Shown piece after piece: positions 13,061 to 24,227 of a stretch of 64,000 nt of DNA (position 1 is its first letter; every line of letters begins with the position of its first letter). Position numbers and translations under genes: made by a program. The notes under the pieces are model-generated. The model saw only the letters and a list, made by a program, of their open reading frames with translations. It made no database searches and was not told the origin of the DNA. Origin of the DNA: Hibiscus mutabilis (lineage: Eukaryota > Streptophyta > Magnoliopsida > Malvales > Malvaceae). The stretch lies in NCBI GenBank assembly GCA_019671005.1, contig CM033726.1:5153213-5217212 (forward strand), in the 5' to 3' direction.

Positions 13061-13400
13061 CCCTTCATCGTTCGATCATGTGTCTCCATCAGAGTTGCAG
13101 TTGGATCAAGTTTTGTAGACCTTACCTCTCCGTCAGTGTTGCAGTTAGGTCAAGTTTTCTCCAGGCATTGCGTCGTCGTCATAGTCATAGCAAGCCGAGT
13201 TTATTTTGTTTCATCCAATGAATCACTTCTGGTTTTTGTCTTCCCCAACGAATCCTCCATTTTAAAGATTTTGCTTACAAGAGCGGCCGATAAGATCAAG
13301 TGAAGCCCAAAGAAGAAGCAATGGCCAGAGAAGAGACCCAAACCTGACTGGAAAAAATGGTCATCTTTTTGTCTTTGCTTCATTGCCGTTGCACAATAAT

Positions 13401-13417
13401 AAGTAAAGAGGGGCAGC
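13401..13417 (+). other. Polypurine tract
   Basis: aagtaaagaggggcagc lies immediately before the 3' LTR start tgtagaagccc. Position and purine content fit the plus-strand primer of a Ty3/gypsy element. Confidence 0.8.
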
Positions 13418-15535
13418 TGTAGAAGCCCATTTTTATCCGGGCTACAATCTAAATAAAAAAACCAATACAAATCTATCACCATTTAATTCAAACCCAATAG
13501 TTAACCCATATCTAACTCAAAAATAACCCAACCTAATAACCAAACCCTAATATCTTTAACCTAACCCTAGCCATACTTAGCCGCCGCCGCCAACCAAGCT
13601 TCCAGCTGCTAGCCGTTCAAGCCACGTCGTCAAGCCGAGATGCATCGCCCAACCAAGCCTTGTCATCGTCTTCACCGCCTAAACCGACCACGTGGTGCTT
13701 TGTCATCCCCTCCACCATGCACCACTTGTTTCATTGTTGTCCTAATCACCATGTTTTGAATCCCTTTAAAAGGGATTCGAAACGGCAAGCAAGGGGATTA
13801 GAGAGGAAAACAGATCGAAAATTAGATAGAGGATAGATGAAAATATCGAACCAAAAATAAAAAAAAGGGTTCGAATAGGAAAAATGAGGAAATCAATGTA
13901 AAAGATAAGATTTCGGGTGAAATAAAAAAGAGAGATTCAAATATGTAAGACCTTTTCGGTTCAATAAAAAAAGCCTTTTCAGTTCCAAAAAAACAAAGAA
14001 AGAATTGAATATAAAAGGTAAAAAAAAAATATACCATTGTTTTCGCCTTAGATCTACGCTTTTAGGGATCTTTGTGTGAAAATCCGATGCCGTATTCAGA
14101 ATCGACACGGCAAAAGGAATCGAAAAGCTGCGACTTTTACACTTCCGACTACCAGCCACAGCGGCGACCAGGCGACGACAAGCTCCGGTCGAGTGAGGGG
14201 GGAGGGGAGTTGAAAGAGTTTCAAACCTTTTTTATAATACAAGATACAAAATGAATTTTTGGTCAAAAAGTGAGCATTTATAGGGAAATAAAACGTTGTC
14301 GTTTTTGCATCAGCCCCTAAGCCCCAAAATGACGTCGTTTTGGCCAGGCAACCCGCATAGCCGACCTGACCCGTCCAGCAGATTCGAGCATTTTAAAAGG
14401 GGAAAATTGCACTCAGAGTCCCCCCACTTCGTATCATTGATAATTTTGTCCCTTTATTTTGTTTTCCTTTGCATTTTCGCTATTCATTGCTTGCTTTCTT
14501 TCGTTTTGGTCACTGTTTTTGCCATTTATTAATATTATACATGCGTTATTATATGTATATTATTTTAATATAGTATCTAATAGCATATATAAGTAAAATT
14601 TCCTAAAATGTATATCTAACGTGTATGTAAAGTGGGATATATATGTAAATTATGTATATATAGTATTACATTTAATCATATTATATATGTAAAGCTAATT
14701 AATTTGTTTTTGTACGTATATACATATATATGTAAAGTAAATATGTATAGAATCATAATATATATATGAAGTAAGGTAATTAATTCCATACGTGTAGATT
14801 TTTTTATATGTATGTAAAATATGATGTATATGTAAACTATATCTATATATATTGTTATATTTAATCACAATATATAAATGTAAAGTATGATACAAATGTA
14901 AATTACAATAATTTCGTTATACACGTATAGTCATCTATGTTTAAAGTTTTCATGTATATGTTTGTTAATTATTTTCTATATTTACATATACATATTTACA
15001 TATATTTGGTTTTCATAATTAAATATTTAAAAAATGAGGTATTATTTTTTTAGGGGTTATCGTGAAAAACGCATTTCGAACGTAAGAGGTGTCGCTTTCC
15101 GTTAATCTCTATAAAAAATATCATTTTTATTTCTAAACTATAATTTTAAAATAGATTCTTTTATTCGAAATCTTACGGAAATTATGTCCCGGGGTAGGGG
15201 TGTAAATTTCTTTATTACAAAAATACATTTTTTAAATATTTTAAATGAGATCATAATTTTAAATTAAATTCGAATTCTTAATTTTCATCTTTAAGACAAT
15301 TTATAATCGACCAAGTACCAATTTTGGGCGTTGTGGTGGTATTCACCCTTCCCCACGAGTAATTGACTCCCGAACATTTTTTCTGGTTTTGCAGACCAAA
15401 GCTCGTTGTTTTAATAAAATGACAAAAACATATTTTATTAAAATAATTAGGTTTTAGGTGATCTAATCTTACCTAACTAAAAAGATTAGTGACAACTCCA
15501 TTTCAAAACAAAATATTTTTCGTAAAAATGCGTCA
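13418..15535 (+). repeat. 3' LTR of the Tat-like element (last ~31 bases lost)
   Basis: It matches the 5' LTR from tgtagaagcc to gcgtca (15531-15535). The 5' LTR then continues for 31 bases to gttgttaca, but here host sequence taaatataaa follows. The block aattttgggcgttgtggtgg...ttccccacgag at 15314-15375 is intact here and deleted in the 5' LTR. Confidence 0.85.
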
Positions 15536-15575
15536 TAAATATAAAACATAGCATTCCACTCTTTTTCTTCTCTTC

Positions 15576-16335
15576 ATTCTCCCTAAAACTAAGGTTTTTT
15601 TCTTGCGTCCCTTGTAGCGGGCGGCCGTTGTTCCTCTCGACGGTCGGCCTCCTACCCCTTTTATGTTTTTGTTTTTATTCTTCTTTTCTTCACCTCTCTT
15701 TTCGTCTATCCGGCTTCTCTGCTTTCTTTCTCCAATTTGGTGCTTCGGTGTACCTTTCAGTTTGCACGCTGAGAGCTCTCTCCGGCGACTAAGGCTCTGT
15801 CTCAAGCCCATTTGGTGAGGTGGTTTCCGTGAAAGTGGACGAGAAGGGGAGTCTGTTCTCCCATTCGCCGTTCCTCCTACCTTCAATCTTGGAGGGCCTG
15901 GTTTTGCTCTTTTGGTGACGCTTGAAGTTCTTCGCCGTCGCTAAAAAGCTTTTGTCTAATTTTTTGACCCTGACTCTCTCCTCCTCGCCATTCACTCATC
16001 GTCGATCCCAGATTTGAACGCAATAGTTGGTGATGGCACATCTGGTTGCATTCCCTCTCAAGATCTATGCTCCGACAACCACCGGTTTGACATGCAGTGA
16101 AAGATGACCCATCTGGCTCTAGTTTCTGATTCGGTTTTCTTTGGCAATGTTGCTCTCGTGCCTCCCTTGTTCTCTGTGTTTTTTTTTTGTTTCTTGTGTT
16201 CCTGGGCTTTTTTTTGTTTGATCTTGTTTGGTTGTTTGTTTGTTCTATTGTCTTGTGTTCTTCCTCTTTCCCCTGTATCTTTCTTGTGTTGTTTGTGTTT
16301 TGTTCTAATGAAGCCGACTTCTGTTCAAAAAAATA
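15576..16335 (+). mobile_element. Retroposon-like block with A-tail, in duplication copy A
   Basis: A pyrimidine-rich, G/T-rich non-coding block ends with ttctaatgaagccgacttct, then gttc and an A-run, resembling the 3' end of a plant LINE or another poly(A) retroposon. The same block is present in copy B at 19290-19975. Neither contains a recognisable domain. Long minus-strand frames through it are composition artefacts of the T-rich plus strand. The identification as a LINE 3' end is tentative. Confidence 0.35.
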
Positions 16336-16769
16336 CACAAATCACTCAGAGCTACGAAAAAAGATTGGCTTGTTAACATGACATTGACGGATCAAAATAA
16401 TTATGTCATTAAGGATCATGTGTCATAATCTAATTGATTGTTGAAATATCACATCAACATCATATGTTATTTGAAAGTGTTTTTCAAATTCAGGTATTAA
16501 TCTGAATTTTTTTCTTCCAAGCTCATATACCAATTTGAAAAAAGTTGCGAACTTTAGTTACCAAGCCTAAAAACTGTTAAATTATGTGACACTAACTTCA
16601 TTCTAAAAATTGGTAAAAAGAAGAAGAAAAATACCTTAAAATTTGATAAATGCCATTGGTTACATGGCACTTAATCCATAACTCAAAATTTCTAATTAAA
16701 GCTTTTAATAGAGTTAGTGCAACTTCTATAGAATGCTATACATTTCAGTACTAAACCAGGGATGAAAAC

Positions 16770-16930
16770 CGTTTGCCTCTAATTATGTCTCTTTTGGTGT
16801 CCCATTTTAAAAAATTAGATTTAGAGTTTATGGTTAGGGTACAGGGAATATGGGGTATGGTGTATTTTTTAGGGTAATTTAAGGTTTAGAATTTAATTTC
16901 TTAATATTTTATAGTGTTGGGGCATAAAAA
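16770..16930 (+). repeat. Degenerate ttaggg-like interspersed repeat, copy 1
   Basis: The block runs tctcttttggtgtccca, then A/T/G-rich sequence with ttagagtttatggttaggg, then ggtatggtgtatttttt, then tttagaatttaat and ttggggcata. The same order recurs at 20415-20835, on the minus strand at 39995-40155, and at 58210-58445, so this is a dispersed repeat family rather than telomeric DNA. Confidence 0.6.
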
Positions 16931-17150
16931 AGGTAGAAGATTTTTTTTTCATAAACCATAGCTTCTGATTTCATTACATTAGGAATTAAAATTTTACCTT
17001 TTGCAAATTCAAATCGCCAAAAGGGAAATCTGAGGCAGTTCCTTTGCTTATTGCAACCATCCTTTTGAGTGGTGTCTTTTAAGATTAGATTATATTTGGA
17101 TTCAAATTCAATTATTAGTTCATATATTATATCCCAACGCATCGATTTTA

Positions 17151-18359
17151 AAATTTAATTTAATTTAATTTAAATTATGCGTTCGGCTTATTGGGGCATA
17201 ATTTTAAAATTAGTTAAATTAAATTTAGGATTAATTGTTAGAACCGCAGTTAGATTGAATGTTCGAATTAATTTGAATTTATCCTTAGTTTATTGGGATA
17301 AATGTTGAATTTATTAAATTAATTGAACATCTCTTAATTACTTTTAGGGATAGAATCGATATTTAACTTAGATCACCTAATTTAAATCATAATTAATTAA
17401 TTCGATTCATTTTAGATAGTTTCCTTGACTTATTGGGATACTAGTTTAAAATTGATCAAATTAATTATTATGATTCAAGATAATCCATAAATTATTAGAG
17501 TTTTTTAGTTTTGGGGATTTAATTAATTTAGGGTTAATATTAGACTAACCTATTTAATAATTAGATCACTAATTGAATTTTCATAATTTGAGCTTTTTTA
17601 GGTTATGACTTTGGTGGGCCTAGGGCTTTAATTTTATGCTTTTCTTTGTCATGCATTTTAATTGTCATTTATATGACTTTAAATATTTTAATGGACATGA
17701 ATACAATTAAGGAGGTATTTATTAATTTTAATATTTGTGTCATAACAGTTATGACTCATTGGATGTTCACCAAATTTTCGAATTAATTCTTACCATCTAA
17801 AGGTAAATGTAATTTGAAATGAAAGTTTGACAATTCATAACATTATTCTTAATTGTTTGCATCATGCATAAAGGTGATGAACGAAGTTCGAACCATAAAT
17901 TAACACGGCAGTCAGGCTTATTCGATGTCGGTTTATCTGTGGTCTGAGATATCGTCACCCTTAGTAATTAAATGTTTAATTGATTCGAATTCACCAATTC
18001 GACCAAGCCCATCTAATTAAAGTCTAAATTCAATCACGAACCATTTAATTAAAGTCAATTTAAATTTCGATAATTTCCATCAATTAAAGGCAACATATAT
18101 TTTGGTACCGATTTTCGGGCGCGATGTGGTGCTAATCCTTCCCCAAGCGCAACCAACTCCTGAACCCGTCTTTTGAATAAATTTCTGATTTTTATGGTGT
18201 TTGACCTACCTTAATGGCCGGTAACGACTCTATATCCTTTTGTTTTCAAAAACACGATTTGTAAGGGATTTTTGATTTAAAAAAAAAACAAAAGATAAAA
18301 CTGAGGACTACGTTTCTCTTTTTAGCGATTTTCGATTTTCAGAAAAAAGCGTCACTACA
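17151..18359 (+). mobile_element. 5'-truncated Tat-type LTR at the junction of the two duplication copies
   Basis: AT-rich DNA contains the LTR block ggtaccgattttcgggcgcg...ttccccaagcg at 18104-18168, shared with the LTRs at 15314 and 35203, and ends gcgtcactaca like an LTR terminus. It begins exactly where copy A ends and has no TG start. It is therefore a truncated LTR sitting at, or involved in creating, the duplication junction. No coding sequence is visible in it. Confidence 0.55.
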
Positions 18360-18365
18360 AACAGC

Positions 18366-18850
18366 TGCTTGTAAATTTTTGTTCCTTCTACTAAGCAAGT
18401 GGCAGACATTCTTACAAAGCCTCTTCGTCCAGCTTTATTTGACAGAATGCGTACACTACTTGGTATTGCAGATTATTCAGAGCTTTTACAAGAAGAAGAA
18501 ATCAGGAAAATATAAGAGAATCTAAGCTATTAATATTTGTAACTAATAGTTTGTTAAAATTATTAAGCCCAATTTGTTAGTCTGTTAGAGAAGCCCAATT
18601 AGTTAGAGTTGGACTATAAATAATAGGCCAAGATTCAGTTTGGATAGGACTTGTGATTTTATAATCCATTAATAAAAATTCTTTCTCCAGTTATTCTTTT
18701 TTCCTTTTTCATTTTGCTTCTTTTCTTCTCTGGCTTTTCTTTCTCCGATCTTCATCTTTGCTGACATATCAACCAATTATGGTTATCGAAATCTAATACC
18801 CAATACTACATGCGGCTCCAACCATAACTCTAACGACGTATTGTCGGGTG
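18366..18850 (+). pseudogene. Second copy of copia RNase H tail and LTR
   Basis: 18366-18515 repeats the final ~50 codons of the copia RNase H (TEQVADILTKPL-type end) and continues into the same LTR with its TATA-like ctataaataata at about 18614. It lacks everything upstream. It arose with the segmental duplication, not by a separate insertion. Confidence 0.85.
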
Positions 18851-20457
18851 GGCTTGTTGCTTGATGCATAAGTTAAAAAATAAAAAAACAAATGGCCATT
18901 AGATTCGCTTTTGTTTCTTTATTTACAAGAGATCACATACTAATTGAATACATTATTTGAAGTTCTCTTGTGGAAACTCGAAATATATGGACTGAAATAA
19001 TATTTATTTCAATTCCAGAAAATATATGTTGATAAAATGCCAAATACTTTGCTACGCTACTTTAAAAAAATATAGAAAATATAGATTAATTATACATTTT
19101 TTTTGAACAATTTTTATCTAGGAAGAGAGAGAAGAAGAAACTTTGTTTCTAATGAATCTAAAACTTACAGTGTAAGAAAGAAAAATATGTCAACCGAGAA
19201 TTTTTGACTACTTACTCTGGAGATTGTTGATGCATAATATTTATACATATTAAGCTTTATATTCCAATAACATCATAAATAGAAAGCACACCCCTTTGTG
19301 TTTTGTTTTTTTGTTCTTTTCTTCTTCACCTCTCTTTTCGTCTATCCAGCTTTCCTGTTTTCTTTCTCTGATTTGGTGCTTCGATGCCCCTTTCAGTTTG
19401 CTCGCTGAGAGCTCTCTTCGGCAACTAAGGCTCTGTCTCAAGACTATTTTGTGAGGCGGTTTCCGTGGAAGTGGATGAGAAAGGGAGTCTATTCTTCCAT
19501 CTCGTCGTTCCTCCTCCCCTCGATCTTGAAGGGCCTGATTTGGCTCTTTTGGTGGCGCTTGAAGCTCCTCGTTGTCGTTGGAAGGCTATTGTCTAATTTT
19601 TTTACTCGGCTCTCTCTTCCTCGCCATTCACTCATCGTCGATCCCAGATCTGAACTGGATGATTGGTGATGGCACATCTGGCTGGATTCTCCCTCAAGAT
19701 CTATGCTCCGGTGACCACCGGTTTGACATGCAGTGAAAGAAGATCCAGTTGGCTCTAGTTCATGATTCAATTTTCTTTGGCAATGTTGCTATAATGCCTC
19801 CCTTGTTCTTTGTGTTTCTTTTTGTTTGTTTCTTGAGTTCCCGGGCTTTTGTTTGTTTAATCTTTTTCGGTTGTTTGTTTGTTCTATTGTCCTTTGTTCT
19901 TCTTCTCCTCCCTATATCTTCCTTGTGTTGTTTGTGTTTTGTTCTAATAAAGCCGACTTTTGTTAAAAAAAAACACACACACAAATCACTCACAGCTACG
20001 GTTAAGATTGGGTTGTTAACATGACACTGACGGGTCAAAAATAATTATGTCATTAATTACCCTGTGTTATAATCTAATTGATTGTTGAAATATCACAATA
20101 ACGTCAGATATTATTTTGAAAGTGTTTTTCAAATTCAGGTACCAATCTGATTTTTTTTTCTTCCAAGCTCAGATACAAATTTGAAAAAAGTTGCGAACTT
20201 TAGTACCAAGCCTAAAATATGTTAAATTATGTGACACTAACTTCATTCTAAAAATTGATAAAAAAGAAGAAGAAAAAAAAATACCTTAAATTTTGATAAA
20301 TGCCATTGGTTACATGGCACTTAATCCATAACTCAAATTTTCTAATTAAAGTTTTTGATAGAGTTAGTGCAACTTCTATTGAATGTTATACATTTCATTA
20401 CTAAATCAAAAATCGTTTGCCTCTAATTATGTCTCTTTTGGTGCCCCATTTAAAAAA

Positions 20458-20702
20458 GGGTAAAATTTTGATACACAAGCTGTATATATTTACACTATAA
20501 AAACTCAAATCCTAAATTCCTAACCATAACCCTAAAAAACTAAACCCCACACTCTAAACCCTCAATTCTAAACAATAACCTTGAATTCTAAACCCTACAA
20601 CCTAAGCTCCTAAACCTTAAACCCTAAACTAAAACCCTAACCCCTAAAACTAAAAGGCACATATAAACTAAAGTTTACATGGCCTGTGTATCAAAATTTT
20701 TT
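20458..20702. mobile_element. 245-bp MITE inserted only in duplication copy B
   Basis: The inverted ends are gggtaaaattttgatacaca (left, with one change) and the reverse complement of tgtgtatcaaaattttttt (right). It is flanked by an identical 11-base direct repeat catttaaaaaa at 20447-20457 and 20703-20713. Copy A has a single uninterrupted site at about 16803. A 9- to 11-base target duplication suggests a Mutator-type parent (inference). The core is rich in ccctaaa-like runs. Confidence 0.8.
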
Positions 20703-21228
20703 CATTTAAAAAAATAGATTTAGGATTTATGGTTATGGTATAGGGAATAGGGGGTATGATATATTTTTTAGAATTTATGGTTTAAAGTTTAGAATTTAAT
20801 TTCTTAATGTTTTATAGTGTTGGGGCATAGAAAATGATTTTTGTTCCTAAACCATAGCTTCTGATTTCTTTACATTAGGAATTAAAATGTTACCTTTTGC
20901 AAATACTTCAAATCGCCAAAAGGAAAATCTGATGCAGTTCCTTTGCTTATTGTAACCATCCTTTTGAGTGGTGTCTTTTAGGATTAGATTATATTTGGAT
21001 TTCAAATTCAATTATTAGTTCATATATTATATCCCAACGCATCGATTTTATGATAATTCTACTTCATTGCATGCGAATTGAAACAAGATTACAGTTTGAT
21101 TTTCGGTTCACCGAATATAATAGAACAATCGAACGTACTAACTGATCGGTTCCGAGCGTAGAACAGGCGCCGGAGATGTTTACAGAAACTCGAAAACAGA
21201 GAGAATATATATACTTGAAGGCATAGCT

Positions 21229-21891
21229 TCAGTAATCAGGGTCCAAACCCTTGCAGCCAGGGATATCAACCCACTCGATTTGGATCAAAACTTCCCCGGT
21301 TTCAACATTCTTGAGTTTGAGACGCATCTTTTGAGTGATCCTGCCATCCTCCAAAATAATGCAGCTCTCATCAGCGAGGTCGTTCGTCCCGGATGGTTGC
21401 AGTTTCTTCAGTGCAACGCCATTCGGGAGTTCACCTAGGCTCTTCCTCAACCTCACTGCTTCTACATACGGCTGAATGTCGATCTCTGCGGTTCCCATCA
21501 GATCATCGTCACTGAACGTGTCTTTATCGTACACCGTCTGCAAATCGAAGGCAATTCGATGTAAGTAGTATCATACAGACTGTAGATTTGGTGTGACGGA
21601 ATCGGATACTACTTACTAAAGTGATTGGAGCATCAAGATCTTTGATATGAAGAGTTAATTCTTCGTTCCACTCCGGATTGCAGTTTTTCTTCACTAAGCG
21701 GGTTTTCACTTTCTGCGCCAATTGATGCAACATTTATACACATGATCAACAACTGTTTAGAAGGAAACAGAACAAACCTGTGCATCCGTGCTGATGACGA
21801 CGTAAGGATCACTGGCCCCCGTTACCTTATCACAAATAACAAGATTGATGCCTCGGTAGACCGTGATTTTGAGAAGTCCCAACGCATCCAT
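21229..21891 (-). CDS. C2-domain ABA-related (CAR-type) protein, three exons, 172 aa
   Basis: Small single-C2-domain protein. CAR proteins bind phospholipid membranes in a calcium-dependent way and recruit PYR/PYL abscisic-acid receptors (family knowledge). Exons on the minus strand: 21778-21891, 21617-21712, 21229-21537. The introns have GT donors (gtttgt, gtaagt) and cag acceptors, and all junctions are in phase 0. The start codon 21889-21891 gives MDALGLLKITVYRGINL, the usual C2 beginning. Calcium-loop residues are visible: Asp21, SDPYV (27-31), NPEWNEELTL in exon 2, YDKDTFSDDDLMG (73-85). The CAR-specific insert LPNGVALKKL...ESCIILEDG and the ending IEWVDIPGCKGL follow. The length matches the family (about 165-180 aa). 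No stop or frameshift was seen. It borders the segmental duplication downstream (21050) and LINE debris upstream. Confidence 0.9.
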
Positions 21892-22302
21892 TGCAGCGAA
21901 ACACAGTTATCTTACAGGTTTCGATCGAACAAACGCTGTTCTGAAAACACCCCACAACAAAAAGGCTTTCTTTTACTCGGTATCTCTTAGGACAACAGGA
22001 ATAAAAACAATAGACATACTAAAAACGAGAAACACAACGTTGGAAATTGGACATGGTCCCTCCAGATGAATCTTTCATTTCCAGTATCTATAGACTCGGC
22101 CTTGGGTGCAACGTGTTGTGGTTCAGACACTTTGAGAAATAACAGAAAAGGCCAAAATGCATAGTCAAAGAGCATCTAAATTTTCAATAGATGAGTGGTT
22201 CGCCGCAAGCCTCGGCTCTGCTCTTGGTTTTCTTTCTAAGTTTGTGCGATCAGAAGTTAAGAATAAATTGCAACCGATGGTGTTGTTTTAATTTATTTGT
22301 TT

Positions 22303-22321
22303 GAATATATATATAAAAGCT
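22303..22321 (-). promoter_or_regulatory. Possible TATA element upstream of the CAR-type gene
   Basis: On the minus strand the run gcttttatatatatattc lies about 410-430 bases upstream of the ATG. That distance would require a long or intron-containing 5' UTR, which the sequence cannot prove. Confidence 0.3.
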
Positions 22322-22339
22322 GAAAACTGGTCTGATGTT

Positions 22340-22940
22340 CGAATATTTATTTATTTTACTGAATTTTTATGTTCATGTGGCTGCTGCCACTAGAGAGAGC
22401 ATAGAACTCGACAGCAAGTGCAACGACATTGTTCAAAATATCATCCTTCGCATGGGACGCACCAAAAACTAACCCACCAAGCAAAGTCAAAACCACTCCT
22501 TCATGAATTAGACCAACACAAGACATCACCCTCTCCCAACATAGACAAAAACTATACAACGAACCAACCCAGCAGATTGCACTAATCCATTACGCACAGC
22601 AAGCAAACTCAATGAGCATCACAAACACAACAGCAGATACTCACAAACCAAGCCAGCTTCTGCCCACAAAACCGATCACTAGAAGCAACAGCTTAAAAGC
22701 ATTGACACTACAAAAGGTGAATCCCACTTTGACCTCAATCTATTAGACTCCATTTGAACCAATTTCCGAACAACATCCTCTTCATTCTCAATCATCCGAA
22801 ATCCTAATTTCTTACTAAATCCCAGTGCTCTTTGCGCATTCTTCAATAGTACTTTGTTATGGTTCTTAAACTCAGGTTCTGGTGCCACAACATTAACGGG
22901 ATTCGCAGCTTCCAATTTTTCCTTCTGATTATGCAACTTT
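22340..22940 (-). pseudogene. Probable LINE ORF1 C-terminal remnant
   Basis: An open frame at 22679-22936 contains LKNAQRALGFSKKLGFRMIE followed by NEEDVVRKLVQME. It has the same layout as the stretch AILREAKETIELGRLVGANT...NEDQIVKDIARI at 26755-27039, which sits in a LINE. In plant LINEs such a segment (trp/gly-x-lys-x-leu-gly, then an acidic 'EED.V' helix) lies at the ORF1/ORF2 border (recalled, not searched). Downstream, 22356-22559 is a second short frame without recognisable motifs. No endonuclease or RT is present. Confidence 0.35.
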
Positions 22941-23486
22941 GGTTTTATTAATAATGATAATATCTTATTGCTGAGAAAAAAAGGAAATAACTAACGGTAT
23001 GATCACGAAATCATCATTTGAGGTGTCTCATTAGATCGAATGTTGGTTCGTGTTCAATCCGACTTCTCACCCAGATAAGGGTTGCTGGTAGCTTAACTGA
23101 TTTCGGTTTAGTTGTTAACAAGTGGTTAGGTTTTCAGTATAAAAGGGTTGCTTCTCATGCATCAAAACACAATAATTACTTGCATCTTTTATCAAAGCCT
23201 CGTGGTGTCTTTATTTTTTTTTTTTTTTTTAAATTGCACCGTTTACCACTCACCTTTTGTCTCACTCCTATATTAATCTAATTTTCTTTTTATTTTTTAT
23301 TTTAAATCTAGCACTACATAAAATATTAAATAAAATATGTCATGTCATCTTAGAAAGTTGAGTGATTAAATTAAAAAAATAAATTTTAATGATCAAAATA
23401 AAAGTGAGAAGAAAGTTGAGTGATGAATTGTGCAATTTACCCTTAGTTTTGTATCGGAAGAAGTTTTGTTAAGTTCTTCGGGGGCA

Positions 23487-23735
23487 GGGACGGACGCAAA
23501 AATTTATGTTAGGGGGGCGAACCTATAGAATTTTAGGGGTGAATTTTATGCAAAACTTTATGTTAGGGGGACGAGCCTATAGAATTTTAGGGGTGAATTT
23601 ATAAAATTTTAGAAGAGACGAAAATAGATTTTCAATAGACAATACATAAAAAAATTCTAAATAATATAGGAATTTCAAAATTTTAGGGGACTATCGCCCC
23701 TCCAACCCCTCTAGGTACATTCCGGGGTGATATTC
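23487..23735. repeat. Short duplication inside a possible hAT-type MITE
   Basis: Two ~57-base direct units share ttatgttaggggg..gagcctatagaattttaggggtga (23502-23552 and 23559-23609). They lie between cagggacggacgc and gggactatcgcccctccaac. Plants carry many MITEs starting with a caggggcgga-like terminus; this could be a decayed one. Borders are uncertain. Confidence 0.4.
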
Positions 23736-24227
23736 AGCAACTTTCATTTTGAGGTGTTGGCTTTTTTCAATACACTTTCTTTGTTAATAAAATTAATTTG
23801 GCTGAGTGAAAAAACAATGTTTCGCATAACCATAACTCACACTAATTAAGTAGCAAACGTTTTCTTACTTAATCCATATTATTCGCGAGTACTTAAAATT
23901 AAAATATGATAGATCAATGATGGTGGTATTAGAATTTTTAGTGAGGAAGATTTGGGAAAGTGAAATTTTATATTTTAAAATACAAATATAGGAGTATGAT
24001 TTTATTGTTGGTTTATGTTATAATTATATAATTTTTTTAATAAAGTTAGATTTATATCACTTAAAGAGACAAGGAAATTTTACCAAAAATTAGAGGACAT
24101 AATTAAACTTTTATTTTCTTTAAGTAAAAAAATATTTACGTTATGCAAATCATAAATATTTTGATTCGAATTTATATAAGATTTGATAATATAAATATCC
24201 TCAACCACTCGACTTTTATAAAAACAA

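Larger units (their letters stand above)
2782..15535 (+). mobile_element. Non-autonomous Tat/Ogre-like Ty3/gypsy LTR retrotransposon
   Basis: The complete layout is visible: 5' LTR 2782-4811, PBS 4815-4832, decayed gag about 5670-9170, a long non-coding 3' region with tandem repeats, polypurine tract 13401-13417, and 3' LTR from 13418. No protease, reverse transcriptase, RNase H or integrase block is recognisable in the 8.6 kb interior, so the element must have depended on enzymes from relatives. The PBS sequence, PPT of the form aaagaggggcagc|tg and tandem repeats upstream of the PPT all fit the Tat/Ogre lineage (established knowledge); the lineage call is inference. The uninterrupted site is preserved in duplication copy B. 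Confidence 0.85.
1918..17150 (+). repeat. Segmental direct duplication, copy A (interrupted by an LTR retrotransposon)
   Basis: After removal of the inserted element at 2782-15535, this segment (about 2.5 kb) aligns end to end with 18366-21050. Order in both copies: tail of copia RNase H, copia LTR, AT-rich spacer, retroposon-like block with an A-tail, spacer, telomere-like repeat, and the shared end atcccaacgcatcgatttta. Copy A is on the side of the intact copia RT. Copy B is on the side of the CAR gene. Confidence 0.85.
18366..21050 (+). repeat. Segmental direct duplication, copy B
   Basis: It starts inside the copia RNase H (tgcttgtaaatt..., matching 1918 onward) and ends at atcccaacgcatcgatttta, matching 17131-17150. 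Copy B keeps the uninterrupted sequence around the site where the large retrotransposon sits in copy A (aacatcataaat at about 19268-19279). It carries an extra 245-bp MITE at 20458-20702. Without their insertions the copies differ in length by only about 50 bases. Confidence 0.85.

Noticed and set aside
15533..16338. Several overlapping Arg/Lys-rich minus-strand frames (also 19250-20038)
   Set aside because: They arise from a C/T-rich plus strand; the two duplication copies do not conserve one frame.
21987..22175. Possible upstream coding exon of the CAR-type gene (for example an ArfGAP domain)
   Set aside because: The frame shows no ArfGAP zinc-finger cysteines, and the CAR-type protein is complete from the ATG at 21891.
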